From NCBI RefSeq assembly GCF_013141775.1, contig NZ_WHOB01000043.1, positions 62,001-126,000 on the forward strand: a stretch of 64,000 nt of DNA. Reading direction: 5' to 3'. Positions within the stretch are counted from its first letter, which is position 1; each line of letters opens with the position of its first letter. Both the position numbers and the translations under genes were made by a program. The stretch is from Paenibacillus phytohabitans (lineage in GTDB: Bacteria; Bacillota; Bacilli; Paenibacillales; Paenibacillaceae). Shown here one piece after another: positions 56,156 to 64,000 of the stretch. The notes under the pieces were generated by a model that saw only the letters and a list, made by a program, of their open reading frames with translations, was not told the origin of the DNA and did no database searches.

Positions 56156-56593
56156 ATGGACATGGACAACACCCGAATCATAAGATCCTTTGGAATTCTT
56201 AACCGTACATTCTTAAGTTATATCTCCAAGACCCTCATGCACAAGGATCTTTCCTATTCAGACAGTATATTCTTAGTCAACATTGGCGGCAGGGAAGGGA
56301 CTTCACAAGAGGAAATAGCCCATTCCCTGGCCATAGACAAGGCTGCTGTTGCACGGTCGGTGAAGAATATGGAGAGTAAGGGATACATTACTGCCGTGCA
56401 GTCCCGGGCTGATAAAAGAGCGAAAGAACTGTACCTGACAGCGTCCGGCAAAGAACTGTATCAATTCATGCAGCAAATAAATGATCAGTGGGTTAGTCAG
56501 GTTATGCAGGATCTGGATGCTGATGAGGTGGAACGGTTCAATCAAACAATGGCTAAGATCAGTGAACGGGCCAAGAACGTTCATAAGCATTGA
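56156..56593 (+). CDS. MarR-family transcriptional regulator
   Basis: Protein of 145 aa with the MarR winged helix: SQEEIAHSLAIDKAAVARSVKNMESKGYI (recognition helix) and the wing SRADKRAKELYLTASG. Second gene of the hydrolase unit. It probably binds the TTGACTTAGTCAA palindrome at the unit's start and is released by a small aromatic or lipophilic ligand, as in the family. A second in-frame ATG at 56162 is an alternative start. Confidence 0.92.
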   Translation: MDMDNTRIIRSFGILNRTFLSYISKTLMHKDLSYSDSIFLVNIGGREGTSQEEIAHSLAIDKAAVARSVKNMESKGYITAVQSRADKRAKELYLTASGKELYQFMQQINDQWVSQVMQDLDADEVERFNQTMAKISERAKNVHKH

Positions 56594-56615
56594 TATCTTC
56601 ATTATATCTTGGACT

Positions 56616-57455
56616 TCACATCATCCCCCGCTTAGCCTTCATGCACTTCAGATTATAGGTGCGGCCGTAGGCTTTGGCGTATCTGATCATTTGGTCAAGC
56701 ATACGGGTGTCCTTCAGTTTGGTGAACGGGCAGGGATCGGGGGCGGTATTCACCTCCAGAATCCATGGGCTAAGCCGCCGGTCTAAAGCGAAATCTACGC
56801 CGATTTCATTCAGCGCCGGATAGGCAGAGCTTAACTGAATGGCAGACTTCACGCCAAGTTCGTTCATTTGCGTGATCAGAGCACTGCGCTTCTTCAGGCT
56901 GGTGTGAACGCCAAGCAGTTCCTCGACCGGATATATGGTCCCGCCCTGACTTCCATTCGTAACCACCTTCTGCGGATGCGCGACGCGTCCTGCCGCTCCT
57001 GTAGCTTCCCACTTTCCCTGAGGATTGCGCTGCACCATTACGCGGATATCAAACGGCCGCCCGCCGTATGTCAGAAGACGGATGCCCTTCTGTACTAAAT
57101 AGGATTTCCCTCCGGTCTCCTCCATGATTGCTTGATATGCCTTGTCATAATCAGCGAATGTGCTCACCCGTGTACCTGCCTGATAGCGGTAGGTGCATTT
57201 TTGCGTCACGACAGAATCTCTCCCGCCAGAGCTGCCCCGGCTTGCAGGTGTCCTCTGTTCAACCCGGATCACCCCCTCGCCAAGTGAGCCGCAGCAGGGC
57301 TTAATATATACCATCTGGTATATCTGCAGCATTGCATGCAGAACACTCCGGCTCATTCTTCGTGTGTCCGGGATATGCCTCTTTAATTCCGGCTTCTCCG
57401 CCAGTACTCTTGTCTTCGTCAGTTTACTGGAAATACGGCTGATCTGCTTCTTCAT
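56616..57455 (-). CDS. YheC/YheD family ATP-grasp protein
   Basis: Protein of 279 aa, shorter than typical YheC/YheD spore-coat-associated proteins; essentially only the ATP-grasp core remains. Signs: VYIKPCCGSLGEGVIRV (nucleotide-binding strand-loop), YLVQKGI, FDIRVMVQRN, and the metal-binding end GVDFALDRRLSPWILEVNTAPD. Such folds ligate an acyl phosphate to an amine; the substrate of this family is unknown. GGAGGG lies five bases before the ATG. The gene is divergent from the adenylation-SbnA gene, so a shared promoter region and a joint role are possible but unproven. Confidence 0.87.
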   Translation of the reverse strand: MKKQISRISSKLTKTRVLAEKPELKRHIPDTRRMSRSVLHAMLQIYQMVYIKPCCGSLGEGVIRVEQRTPASRGSSGGRDSVVTQKCTYRYQAGTRVSTFADYDKAYQAIMEETGGKSYLVQKGIRLLTYGGRPFDIRVMVQRNPQGKWEATGAAGRVAHPQKVVTNGSQGGTIYPVEELLGVHTSLKKRSALITQMNELGVKSAIQLSSAYPALNEIGVDFALDRRLSPWILEVNTAPDPCPFTKLKDTRMLDQMIRYAKAYGRTYNLKCMKAKRGMM

Positions 57456-57618
57456 CGTAACCCTCCGTCCGGTAGCTTCTTATAGGCCATAGTACGGCAG
57501 AGAGCGGGCTTTTGATTGGGCAGACGTGATGGGCAGAACACACCGGGAGATTGCTACATATGTTATTGAAGGTGTGAATCCAAGGGGCTGCGGCATGCAG
57601 CCGGAGCAGGAGGCATCC

Positions 57619-59832
57619 ATGATGCTGATGGACAATTGGCGGGATAAAGTACTTGAAGTCATCGGGCAGTTCCCCTGGTACAAGGGACTCATTAGCAGTG
57701 AGACTACGAACTACAGTCTGCAGAATCTTCCCCTGATAACCGCGGACATTCTTGAAACCCATTATTATAGCAGCTCACCCGATGCTTCACTCGCCGTATA
57801 CCGGACATCGGGTACAAGTACAGGCCGGCGCAAGGCTATAGTCTACTCAGAAGAAGATGACGCCCATTATATCAATATCAAAACAAAGCTGTTCGGTGAG
57901 TTGATTGCAGGCAGCGGATGTACAAGGGCGCTGGCCGATATGGGAACCGGACATGCTGCGAATACGGCGCTGGCCATTTTCGAACGGCTGGGACTTGTCA
58001 GCAGCTCAATCCCCTTCGAGCTGCCGATAGAGCAGCATATCGAGCGGATTCAGACATTTAAGCCCGACCTGCTGTATACGATGCCCTCTATCCTGGACCA
58101 TATCGTATATGCTGCTGAAGATCCGCGTTCGCTCGGAATCCGCAAGATCATTCTGGTCGGTGAGATCGCTACTGTGGAGTGGCAGCGGAATATGGCCCGG
58201 CTGTTCGGCCTTAAGCCGCAGGACATTACCGATACGTACGGGTCTATTGAAATGGGCACCATCGCGTACTATTCGCATGATCTGGGCCGGTATATCTTTG
58301 CTGACGGAATTGTTGCGGAAGCCATCGGAACTGAGGCGTTAGGGGAAGGGCTGGACCCTCTGGGAGTTGGCGAAGGCATCCTGGTGCTTAGCTCAACAGT
58401 CCGCAGGCTGCTGCCCGCCATCCGTTTTGTCACCTACGATGTCGTAAGGGATTTCAGGACAGTGAAGATAGACGGGACGGAGAAGCAGAGCTTCGGGTCC
58501 ATCGTCAAACGGGTGGGCCGCGAGCTGAAGCACGGGGAGAAGATCAGCATCTACGATATTGAACAGGTGGTCTATCGTCATCTCCAGGATGCAATGATCC
58601 GGGTCCAGGTCAGCAATAATGCATTAACTGTGTATATCCAGAGCAGATCTGCGGTTCCATCCGCAGTTCCGGCGATCAGGGAAGAAATCAGGGAATGCAT
58701 TCCGGAAATCGGTCTGATGATCCGCAATCATCTGCTTGACGATATCGAGGTCATTCTGGCAGCAGACGGCGGGAAGCTCCAGACCGGACAGGTGAAGAAC
58801 AAGAAGCTGTATTATCAGAAGGATGGAGTCAATGACAGGGCAGAGCTGAACCTGGACACCGGTATCTTGTCGGCCATCGGCAGGACGCCATTGATCAGGC
58901 TGGACCATCTGTTTCCGCGAGGCGGGTTCAGCGTCTACGCGAAGCTGGAGCTGATGAACCCGGGAGGAAGCGCGAAAGACCGTCCGGCACTGTGGATGAT
59001 CCGGGAGGCTTGGAAGGAAGGTCTCATCGGGCCGGGTACAGTCATCATTGAATCAAGTTCGGGAAATATGGCGATCAGCCTGGCTATGATCTGCAAATAT
59101 CTGGGGATGAGCTTCATCAGCGTTGTGGATTCCAGGACGACAGAGGTGAATCTTCAGATTCTGAAGGCCCTGGACGCAACCATCGATTATGTTGCCTGTC
59201 CCGATCCCGAAACAGGGGAATTTCTGCCGGCCAGACTGAAGCGAGTGCAGCAGCTGCTCGCGGAGGTACCGGGCAGCTACTGGCCGAACCAGTATGCGAA
59301 CCCCAATAATTATCTGTCCCATTATCATACAACCATGAAAGAGATCGTGGCTGAGCTTGGACAGGTGGATTATCTGTTCTGCGCTGTCAGTACATGCGGG
59401 ACGATCCGCGGGCTTGCAGAATACGTGAAGGACAACGGGCTGCAGACCCGGATTGTGGCTGTTGATGCAGCAGGCAGCGCAATTTTTGGCGGCAATCAGG
59501 AGAAACGGCGGTTCCCCGGCCTTGGTGCCGGTATTGTGCCGCCTTTTTGCAGAACAGATCTGATTGACCATATTGTGCATGTTACTGATTCCGATATGGT
59601 TCAGGGCTGCCGCGCGCTTGCGCGGAAGGAATCGGTTCTGGCCGGAGCGTCCTCCGGGGCAGTGCTTGCGGCTATCCGGCAGATGAAGCAGCAGCTCCCT
59701 TCCGGAGCTGTCTGCGCCGCTATACTGCATGATAAGGGTGAACGTTATCTCGATACGGTATTCTCGGATTCCTGGGTTCAGAGCCAGTTCGGACAGCAGC
59801 TGCCGCCAGCAGATGAAGAGTTCCTAACTTGA
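57619..59832 (+). CDS. sbnA: Fusion of an adenylate-forming (PaaK/F390-synthetase-like) domain and SbnA, a 2,3-diaminopropionate biosynthesis enzyme
   Basis: Protein of 737 aa. Residues 1 to about 400 resemble phenylacetate-CoA ligase/coenzyme F390 synthetase: P-loop TSGTSTGRRK (about 63), DTYGSIEMG, FVTYDVVRDF, HGEKISIYDIE and a C-terminal GKLQTGQVKNKK with candidate catalytic Lys. Residues about 410-737 are a PLP enzyme of the cysteine-synthase fold like SbnA: GRTPLIRL, NPGGSAKDR (K453 for the PLP Schiff base), ESSSGNMAIS, GASSGAV. SbnA joins O-phosphoserine and glutamate to N-(1-amino-1-carboxy-2-ethyl)glutamate; SbnB follows 20 bases downstream. Start: the frame opens at GTG 57526, but AGGAGG (57608-57613) points to ATG 57619 or 57622. 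No carrier protein is encoded here, so the fate of any adenylate is unknown. Confidence 0.87.
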   Translation: MMLMDNWRDKVLEVIGQFPWYKGLISSETTNYSLQNLPLITADILETHYYSSSPDASLAVYRTSGTSTGRRKAIVYSEEDDAHYINIKTKLFGELIAGSGCTRALADMGTGHAANTALAIFERLGLVSSSIPFELPIEQHIERIQTFKPDLLYTMPSILDHIVYAAEDPRSLGIRKIILVGEIATVEWQRNMARLFGLKPQDITDTYGSIEMGTIAYYSHDLGRYIFADGIVAEAIGTEALGEGLDPLGVGEGILVLSSTVRRLLPAIRFVTYDVVRDFRTVKIDGTEKQSFGSIVKRVGRELKHGEKISIYDIEQVVYRHLQDAMIRVQVSNNALTVYIQSRSAVPSAVPAIREEIRECIPEIGLMIRNHLLDDIEVILAADGGKLQTGQVKNKKLYYQKDGVNDRAELNLDTGILSAIGRTPLIRLDHLFPRGGFSVYAKLELMNPGGSAKDRPALWMIREAWKEGLIGPGTVIIESSSGNMAISLAMICKYLGMSFISVVDSRTTEVNLQILKALDATIDYVACPDPETGEFLPARLKRVQQLLAEVPGSYWPNQYANPNNYLSHYHTTMKEIVAELGQVDYLFCAVSTCGTIRGLAEYVKDNGLQTRIVAVDAAGSAIFGGNQEKRRFPGLGAGIVPPFCRTDLIDHIVHVTDSDMVQGCRALARKESVLAGASSGAVLAAIRQMKQQLPSGAVCAAILHDKGERYLDTVFSDSWVQSQFGQQLPPADEEFLT

Positions 59833-59852
59833 ACGCATAAGGAGGAGACAGG

Positions 59853-60818
59853 TTGCTGTACTTAAATGACCAGGATCTGCGGGCAGTGGGCCTGAATTGG
59901 GCTGCTCTTGCAGAATCAGCAGAAGCTGCGGTGCACCTCATCCATTCCGGTGATTATGTGCAGCCGGTAAAGCCCTACCTGAGGTACAAGAATCCCCGTA
60001 ACCGGATCATTGCCATGCCGGCTTATGCCGGGGGGAATGTCAATACAGCCGGGATCAAATGGATTTCCAGCTTTCCTGACAATATCAGGTCGGGTCTCCC
60101 GCGTGCGCATAGTATCATCGTATTAAATGACCAGGGTACGGGCCAGCCCACAGCTATTCTGAACTCGCCGCTTCCCAGCATCGTCAGAACGGCTTCTGTC
60201 AGCGGGCTGATGATCCGTCATGTGCTGCAGAGCCGTTCAATGGAGCGGATTCAGCTTGGCATTATCGGCTGGGGGCCTATCGGGCAATATCATTGTCAGA
60301 TGGCTATGGCTCTGTTCGGTGACCGGATTGAACGGATCCGTATCTACGATATACGGGGAGCAGACTTGTCAGGAATTCCATCTCTATACATGGAGCGGAT
60401 GGAAGTGGCAGAGACGTGGGCGGATGTCTACTTGCATTCTAATATTCTCATCACCTGTACAGTGTCCGATCAGCGGTATATTGATATTCCCCCCGCCAAA
60501 GGCATGCTGCTGCTGAATGTTTCACTGCGTGATTACAAGCCGGAGGCGCTGGCTTCACTGAAAGCGATCATCGTCGACGACTGGGAGGAAGTATGCCGGG
60601 AGAATACGGATATCGAGCAGCTTCACCTGGAACAGGGGCTGACCCGTTCCGGAACACAGACGCTTGCCGATGTCGTCTGCCGCCGCAGTCTCAGTACATT
60701 CGCCGCCGATGATCCAATCCTCTTCTGTCCGATGGGCATGGCTGTTTTTGATATCGCTGTGGCGGTGCATTATGTTAAAAAGGCGAGAGAAATGGGGATT
60801 GGGACTGAGCTGGCTTAA
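59853..60818 (+). CDS. sbnB: SbnB-like 2,3-diaminopropionate biosynthesis dehydrogenase
   Basis: Protein of 321 aa in the ornithine cyclodeaminase/mu-crystallin family. SbnB oxidatively cleaves the SbnA product with NAD to L-2,3-diaminopropionate and 2-oxoglutarate. Visible: substrate side PAYAGGNVNTAGIKWISSFP, NAD-binding GIIGWGPIGQYH (about 135), TCTVSDQRYID and the C-terminal FCPMGMAVFDIAVA. The start is TTG 59853 with AAGGAGG seven bases upstream; no in-frame ATG fits, so an unusual TTG start is likely. It directly follows the fusion gene, completing the two-step pathway. Confidence 0.92.
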   Translation: MLYLNDQDLRAVGLNWAALAESAEAAVHLIHSGDYVQPVKPYLRYKNPRNRIIAMPAYAGGNVNTAGIKWISSFPDNIRSGLPRAHSIIVLNDQGTGQPTAILNSPLPSIVRTASVSGLMIRHVLQSRSMERIQLGIIGWGPIGQYHCQMAMALFGDRIERIRIYDIRGADLSGIPSLYMERMEVAETWADVYLHSNILITCTVSDQRYIDIPPAKGMLLLNVSLRDYKPEALASLKAIIVDDWEEVCRENTDIEQLHLEQGLTRSGTQTLADVVCRRSLSTFAADDPILFCPMGMAVFDIAVAVHYVKKAREMGIGTELA

Positions 60819-60852
60819 ACGGTGAATGTCCTGGATCTATGCATAATTTCGT

Positions 60853-60880
60853 CCCCTCCAGCAAATACCAACAGGAGGGG
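60853..60880 (+). promoter_or_regulatory. Hairpin that would sequester the ribosome site of the germination operon
   Basis: CCCCTCC (60853-60859) is perfectly complementary to GGAGGGG (60874-60880), the likely Shine-Dalgarno sequence of the next gene, with a 14-base loop. Pairing would block initiation. Confidence 0.45.
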
Positions 60881-60892
60881 GATGGATGCCGC

Positions 60893-62404
60893 ATGGAACA
60901 ACAACAAACAGCCAAAGAGCATAATGAGCCAGAGAGATTGTATCCGGATCTTGCGTTCAACGTAGAACGGATGGAGCTGGAGTTTCTGGGCTGCTCTGAT
61001 ATTATGTACCGGAATTGCAGCATTGACGGGACCAACCGGGCAACACTGATCTATGTGGACGGGATGTGCGATACGCATGCCGTGGATGAATTTGTGCTGC
61101 AGCCGCTGCTGGAGCATTTCCGCAGAAGCACTAAGGTCAATGAAGGCAGAGAGGCAGAGCTGAAGGAGGTCTTTATTCCGACGCTGCAAATCCGCATAGT
61201 CTATGATACGAAGGAAGTCATCCAGGCCGTACTGCGCGGGGAGACGGTCATTTTCACAGAGGGCAACGCTTTTGCGATGGTGGCCAGTCTGATCAAGATG
61301 GAGAAACGTTCGATTGAGGAGGCTACCTCGGAGAAGGTCGTCCGCGGCCCGCGGGATGCATTCATGGAAACGCTGCGGACCAATACCTCGCTCCTCCGGC
61401 GGCGTATCCGCTCCTCCAAGCTGAAGCTGGAAAGTATGACACTCGGCAGTATCACGGAAACGGATATTGTAATCGGCTATATGGAGGGGATCGTCAAGGA
61501 GAGCCTGATCAAGGAAGTGAGAGCCCGTCTGCAAAAAATCCAAATTGACGGGGTCATTCATTCCAGCAATATCGAAGAATACATTGAGGATAACGTATTC
61601 TCGCCTTTTCCGCAGATTCAGAATACCGAGCGGCCCGACGTGGCGGTCTCCAGCCTGCTGGAAGGCAAGGTTATTATTATTACGGACAACACGCCGTTTG
61701 TGCTCATCGTTCCAATGACTTATTGGTCCGGGCTGCAGGCTGTAGATGATTATACCGACAGATTTATGTATGCCACCTTTGTGCGCTGGATCAGATATAC
61801 CTTCGTCCATACTTCACTTTTATTGCCTTCCCTTTACGTGGCATTGACCACTTACCATCTGCAGGTCGTGCCTACACCGCTCGTGGTCAGTATTGCCTTT
61901 GCCAGAGAAGGCGTTCCACTTCCGGCAGTGTTTGAGGCTCTGATTATGGAGTTTATCTTCGAGGGTCTGCGTGAAGCGGGAATCAGGCTGCCCCAGCAGG
62001 TAGGGCCTGCGGTGAGTATTGCCGGAGCCCTTGTTATTGGACAAGCGGTAGTAGCTGCGGGAATCATATCTACACCCATGGTAATCATTGTGTCTCTGAC
62101 GGGGATCGCTTCTTTTGCTTTTCCGCTGTATAACCTGGGAGCTGCCTACCGGATGCTCCGGTTTCCTCTGCTCATTGCCGCCGGAATTCTCGGCTTCTAT
62201 GGAATTGTATTGTTTCTGATTATGCTTTCGGTGCATATGGTGACGCTGAAGCCGTTTGGTATACCTTATATGGCGCCTTATGCGCCGCTGTCCATGGAGA
62301 ATCTGAATGATGTGCTTGTACGTGCACCCAAATATAAGATGCGCAGGCTGATGCCATGGCTGACCAATGGCAAGACTGAGCGGTTCCCCAAACGCACCAA
62401 ATAA
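60893..62404 (+). CDS. Spore germination receptor A subunit (GerAA/GerKA family)
   Basis: Protein of 503 aa from the preferred start. A long soluble N-terminal half (about 1-260: CSDIMYRNCSIDGTNRATLIYVDGM, VRGPRDAFMETLRTNTSLLRRRI) and a C-terminal half with several membrane segments ending near MAPYAPLSMENLNDVLVRAPKYKMRRL, all typical of GerA A-subunits in the spore inner membrane. It forms the nutrient receptor with the B and C subunits encoded next. Start: ATG 60839 opens the frame but has no good ribosome site; GGAGGGGG precedes ATG 60893 at about 11 bases. Confidence 0.95.
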   Translation: MEQQQTAKEHNEPERLYPDLAFNVERMELEFLGCSDIMYRNCSIDGTNRATLIYVDGMCDTHAVDEFVLQPLLEHFRRSTKVNEGREAELKEVFIPTLQIRIVYDTKEVIQAVLRGETVIFTEGNAFAMVASLIKMEKRSIEEATSEKVVRGPRDAFMETLRTNTSLLRRRIRSSKLKLESMTLGSITETDIVIGYMEGIVKESLIKEVRARLQKIQIDGVIHSSNIEEYIEDNVFSPFPQIQNTERPDVAVSSLLEGKVIIITDNTPFVLIVPMTYWSGLQAVDDYTDRFMYATFVRWIRYTFVHTSLLLPSLYVALTTYHLQVVPTPLVVSIAFAREGVPLPAVFEALIMEFIFEGLREAGIRLPQQVGPAVSIAGALVIGQAVVAAGIISTPMVIIVSLTGIASFAFPLYNLGAAYRMLRFPLLIAAGILGFYGIVLFLIMLSVHMVTLKPFGIPYMAPYAPLSMENLNDVLVRAPKYKMRRLMPWLTNGKTERFPKRTK

Positions 62405-62427
62405 CCGGCAGGAAGGGACGGGGGCAT

Positions 62428-63690
62428 ATGTTCAGGAAAATAAGCTCTGTATTCCTCGCCTTATCCCTGATTCTGACCGGCTGCTGGGACCGTCAGGAAT
62501 TGAACGACCAGGCAATTGTCCTGGGCTGGGGCATGGACTTGATGGAGAACGGAGAATATCTGGCTACGGCCAATCTTGTGCTGCCGCTGGTATCCAAATC
62601 AGGCGGTCAGGAAAGCGGAGGACAGAGCAGCACATCCGGGTTCATGACCGAAAGTGCCTTCGGCAAGAACAACAGGGATGCCGAACAGAATATGCAGAGA
62701 AAGCTTTCGCGGGTACTGTTTCCGGGACACCGGCGGAATATCTTCATCGGGGAGAAGCTGGCGGAGAAGGGGGTCTTCTCCATCATGGACGAGTATGGCC
62801 GAAGCCCGATGGTCCGCCCGCGGTCGAATATTTTTGTTGTCAAGGGCGGGACTGCGCAGGAGGCGATGAGCATTGCTTATCAGCTTGAAGCCAATCCGGC
62901 AATTGCCGTGCAGAAGATTCAGGAGAAAAGCGGGGCACCCATCAGCCGCTCACTGCTGGACTTCTTCATCATGGCCAATGGCACCGGTTGCGGCGTCATG
63001 CCTGCACTCTCGATTGAAACTCCGGAAGTAAATACGGACAAGAAGACACCGGAGGATAGCCCGCCGCAGACGACCTTAAGCTTATATGGGGCGGCTGTTT
63101 TTAATGAGAAGCTGAAGCTGGCGGGATATCTGAATTATGATGAATTCTGGGTCAGACTCTGGATTACGAACCGGCTGGCCTTCCGGAATTTCACTACAAT
63201 TATCAACTCTATTGATGCCGACAAGCCGGGGGGAGCGGCAGCGGATGCCCTCTCTGGAGCAACCAGGGGCAAGACCGTGAGCATTAATGTGGACACCTTC
63301 AAGAGTCAGATTACGCCGGTTATGACCGGAGCTCTGCCCAAATTCCGGATTCTGCTGGAGGGAAAGGGGTTCATTGAAGAGAATAATTCACCGCTGAATC
63401 TCTCGAGGCCGGACAATGTGCAAAAGGTCGAAGCCCGGATGAATCAATACCTTGAAGCGAGGATTAAGAAAGTCTTAACCAAAGTGCAGAAGGATTTCAA
63501 ATGTGATATCTTCGGTTTCGGAGATACGATTCATCACCGCCATCCGTATCAGTGGAAGAAGCTTGCTGCGGATTGGGACACGATCTTTCCGGATATTGAT
63601 ATGGACATTACCGTTAAGCTGAACCTCACCGGAACAGGCCTGACAGGACAATCGCTGCTTCCAACGAGAGACGGCGGTGAAGAGAAATGA
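62428..63690 (+). CDS. Spore germination receptor C subunit, Ger(x)C lipoprotein
   Basis: Protein of 420 aa. The lipoprotein signal is MFRKISSVFLALSLILTGC, lipidated Cys19, followed by the family hallmark WDRQELN. Further Ger(x)C features: SRVLFPGHRRNIFIGEKLAEKG and the C-terminal LPKFRILLEGKGFI domain. It is anchored on the outer face of the spore inner membrane. It lies 23 bases after the A subunit and overlaps the B subunit by four bases. Confidence 0.95.
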   Translation: MFRKISSVFLALSLILTGCWDRQELNDQAIVLGWGMDLMENGEYLATANLVLPLVSKSGGQESGGQSSTSGFMTESAFGKNNRDAEQNMQRKLSRVLFPGHRRNIFIGEKLAEKGVFSIMDEYGRSPMVRPRSNIFVVKGGTAQEAMSIAYQLEANPAIAVQKIQEKSGAPISRSLLDFFIMANGTGCGVMPALSIETPEVNTDKKTPEDSPPQTTLSLYGAAVFNEKLKLAGYLNYDEFWVRLWITNRLAFRNFTTIINSIDADKPGGAAADALSGATRGKTVSINVDTFKSQITPVMTGALPKFRILLEGKGFIEENNSPLNLSRPDNVQKVEARMNQYLEARIKKVLTKVQKDFKCDIFGFGDTIHHRHPYQWKKLAADWDTIFPDIDMDITVKLNLTGTGLTGQSLLPTRDGGEEK

Positions 63691-64000
63691 AGATCAACAA
63701 CCGGCAGCTGTTCTGGATGATTATGATGCTGGAAATCGGGATCAACCTGCTGATTTCGATGACAGCAACGATTCTTTATGCCAAGCAGGACGCCTGGATC
63801 TCCTATATTCTGGCTGGAGGCGCGGGTCTGGTCATTACCTATATTGCGTCCAAGCTCAGCTCCCGGTATCCCCGGCAGACTTTGATAGAGTACAGTGTGA
63901 CTATTCTGGGAAAATGGGGCGGCAAGCTGATTGTCATTCCGTTCATTCTCCAATGGTTCTGGGTGATCAGTCTCATTCTGCGTGATGAATTCTTGTTCAT
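63687..64000 (+). CDS. Spore germination receptor B subunit (GerAB/GerKB permease), 5' part
   Basis: The ATG at 63687 overlaps the C-subunit stop (ATGA). The frame stays open to the window end, giving about 104 residues starting MKINNRQLFWMIMMLEIG, with hydrophobic segments (NLLISMTATILYA, YILAGGAGLVITYIA, LIVIPFILQWFWVISLIL). This is the N-terminus of a GerB-type amino-acid-permease-fold protein that binds germinants. It is cut by the window edge. Confidence 0.92.
   Translation, partial: MKINNRQLFWMIMMLEIGINLLISMTATILYAKQDAWISYILAGGAGLVITYIASKLSSRYPRQTLIEYSVTILGKWGGKLIVIPFILQWFWVISLILRDEFLF

Noticed and set aside
53520..60818. The purA-like and sbnA/sbnB genes as part of the polyketide cluster
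   Set aside because: The PKS operon ends in a terminator at about 46,860, and several unrelated operons with their own promoters on both strands lie in between.
60815..61810. Open frame on the - strand (331 codons) opposite the germination A gene
   Set aside because: The + strand encodes an unambiguous GerA-family protein through the same bases; the antisense product has no recognisable features.

Overview
The window looks like a chromosomal segment of a spore-forming Bacillota, most likely Paenibacillus or a close relative. Evidence: strong AGGAGG-type ribosome sites, a GerA-type spore germination operon, a YheC/YheD spore ATP-grasp protein, and a very large polyketide synthase without acyltransferase domains. 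The genus is inferred from gene content only.

Bases 1-46,860 are the 3' end of a trans-acyltransferase polyketide synthase (PKS) operon, all on the + strand and more G+C-rich than the flank. After the tail of an upstream gene come four giant PKS proteins, an ACP-thioesterase and an Old Yellow Enzyme flavoprotein, closed by a terminator at about 46,820-46,861. The assembly line reads: KS-KR-ACP-KS0 | DH-ACP-KS-KR-ACP-KS0 | DH-ACP-KS-DH-KR-ACP-KS-DH-KR-cMT-ACP-KS-KR-ACP-KS-oMT | ACP-KS-DH-KR-ACP(dead)-ACP-KS-DH-KR-cMT-ACP-KS | ACP-TE. No AT domain is present, so malonyl units must be supplied by a separate AT outside the window. All four protein boundaries lie immediately after a KS (or KS-oMT), so every break splits a module. 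By collinearity this part of the line builds four conjugated or near-conjugated double bonds (the last alpha-methylated), a hydroxyl that becomes a methoxy group, two more double bonds (one alpha-methylated), and a final unreduced beta-keto unit released by the TE. That predicts a methoxylated polyene, linear or macrocyclic. I do not recognise it as a specific known compound.

Bases 46,861-53,500 are ordinary accessory genes: a YxjI/LURP-one protein, a small lipoprotein, an AT-rich orphan gene, a CynX/NimT-type MFS exporter with an XRE-cupin regulator, a chemotaxis receptor behind a sigma-D-like promoter, and a LysR regulator. The LysR gene is divergent from an atypical adenylosuccinate synthetase (53,520-54,803). 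Next come an alpha/beta hydrolase and a MarR regulator behind a clear promoter-operator.

Bases 56,600-60,818 hold a YheC/D ATP-grasp gene divergent from a two-gene unit. The first gene fuses an adenylate-forming enzyme to SbnA; the second is SbnB. Together they should make L-2,3-diaminopropionate and may activate it or another acid. The window ends in a germinant receptor operon (GerA-type A, C and the start of B). No intergenic gap exceeds 300 bases. I see no tRNA, rRNA, CRISPR array or insertion sequence.
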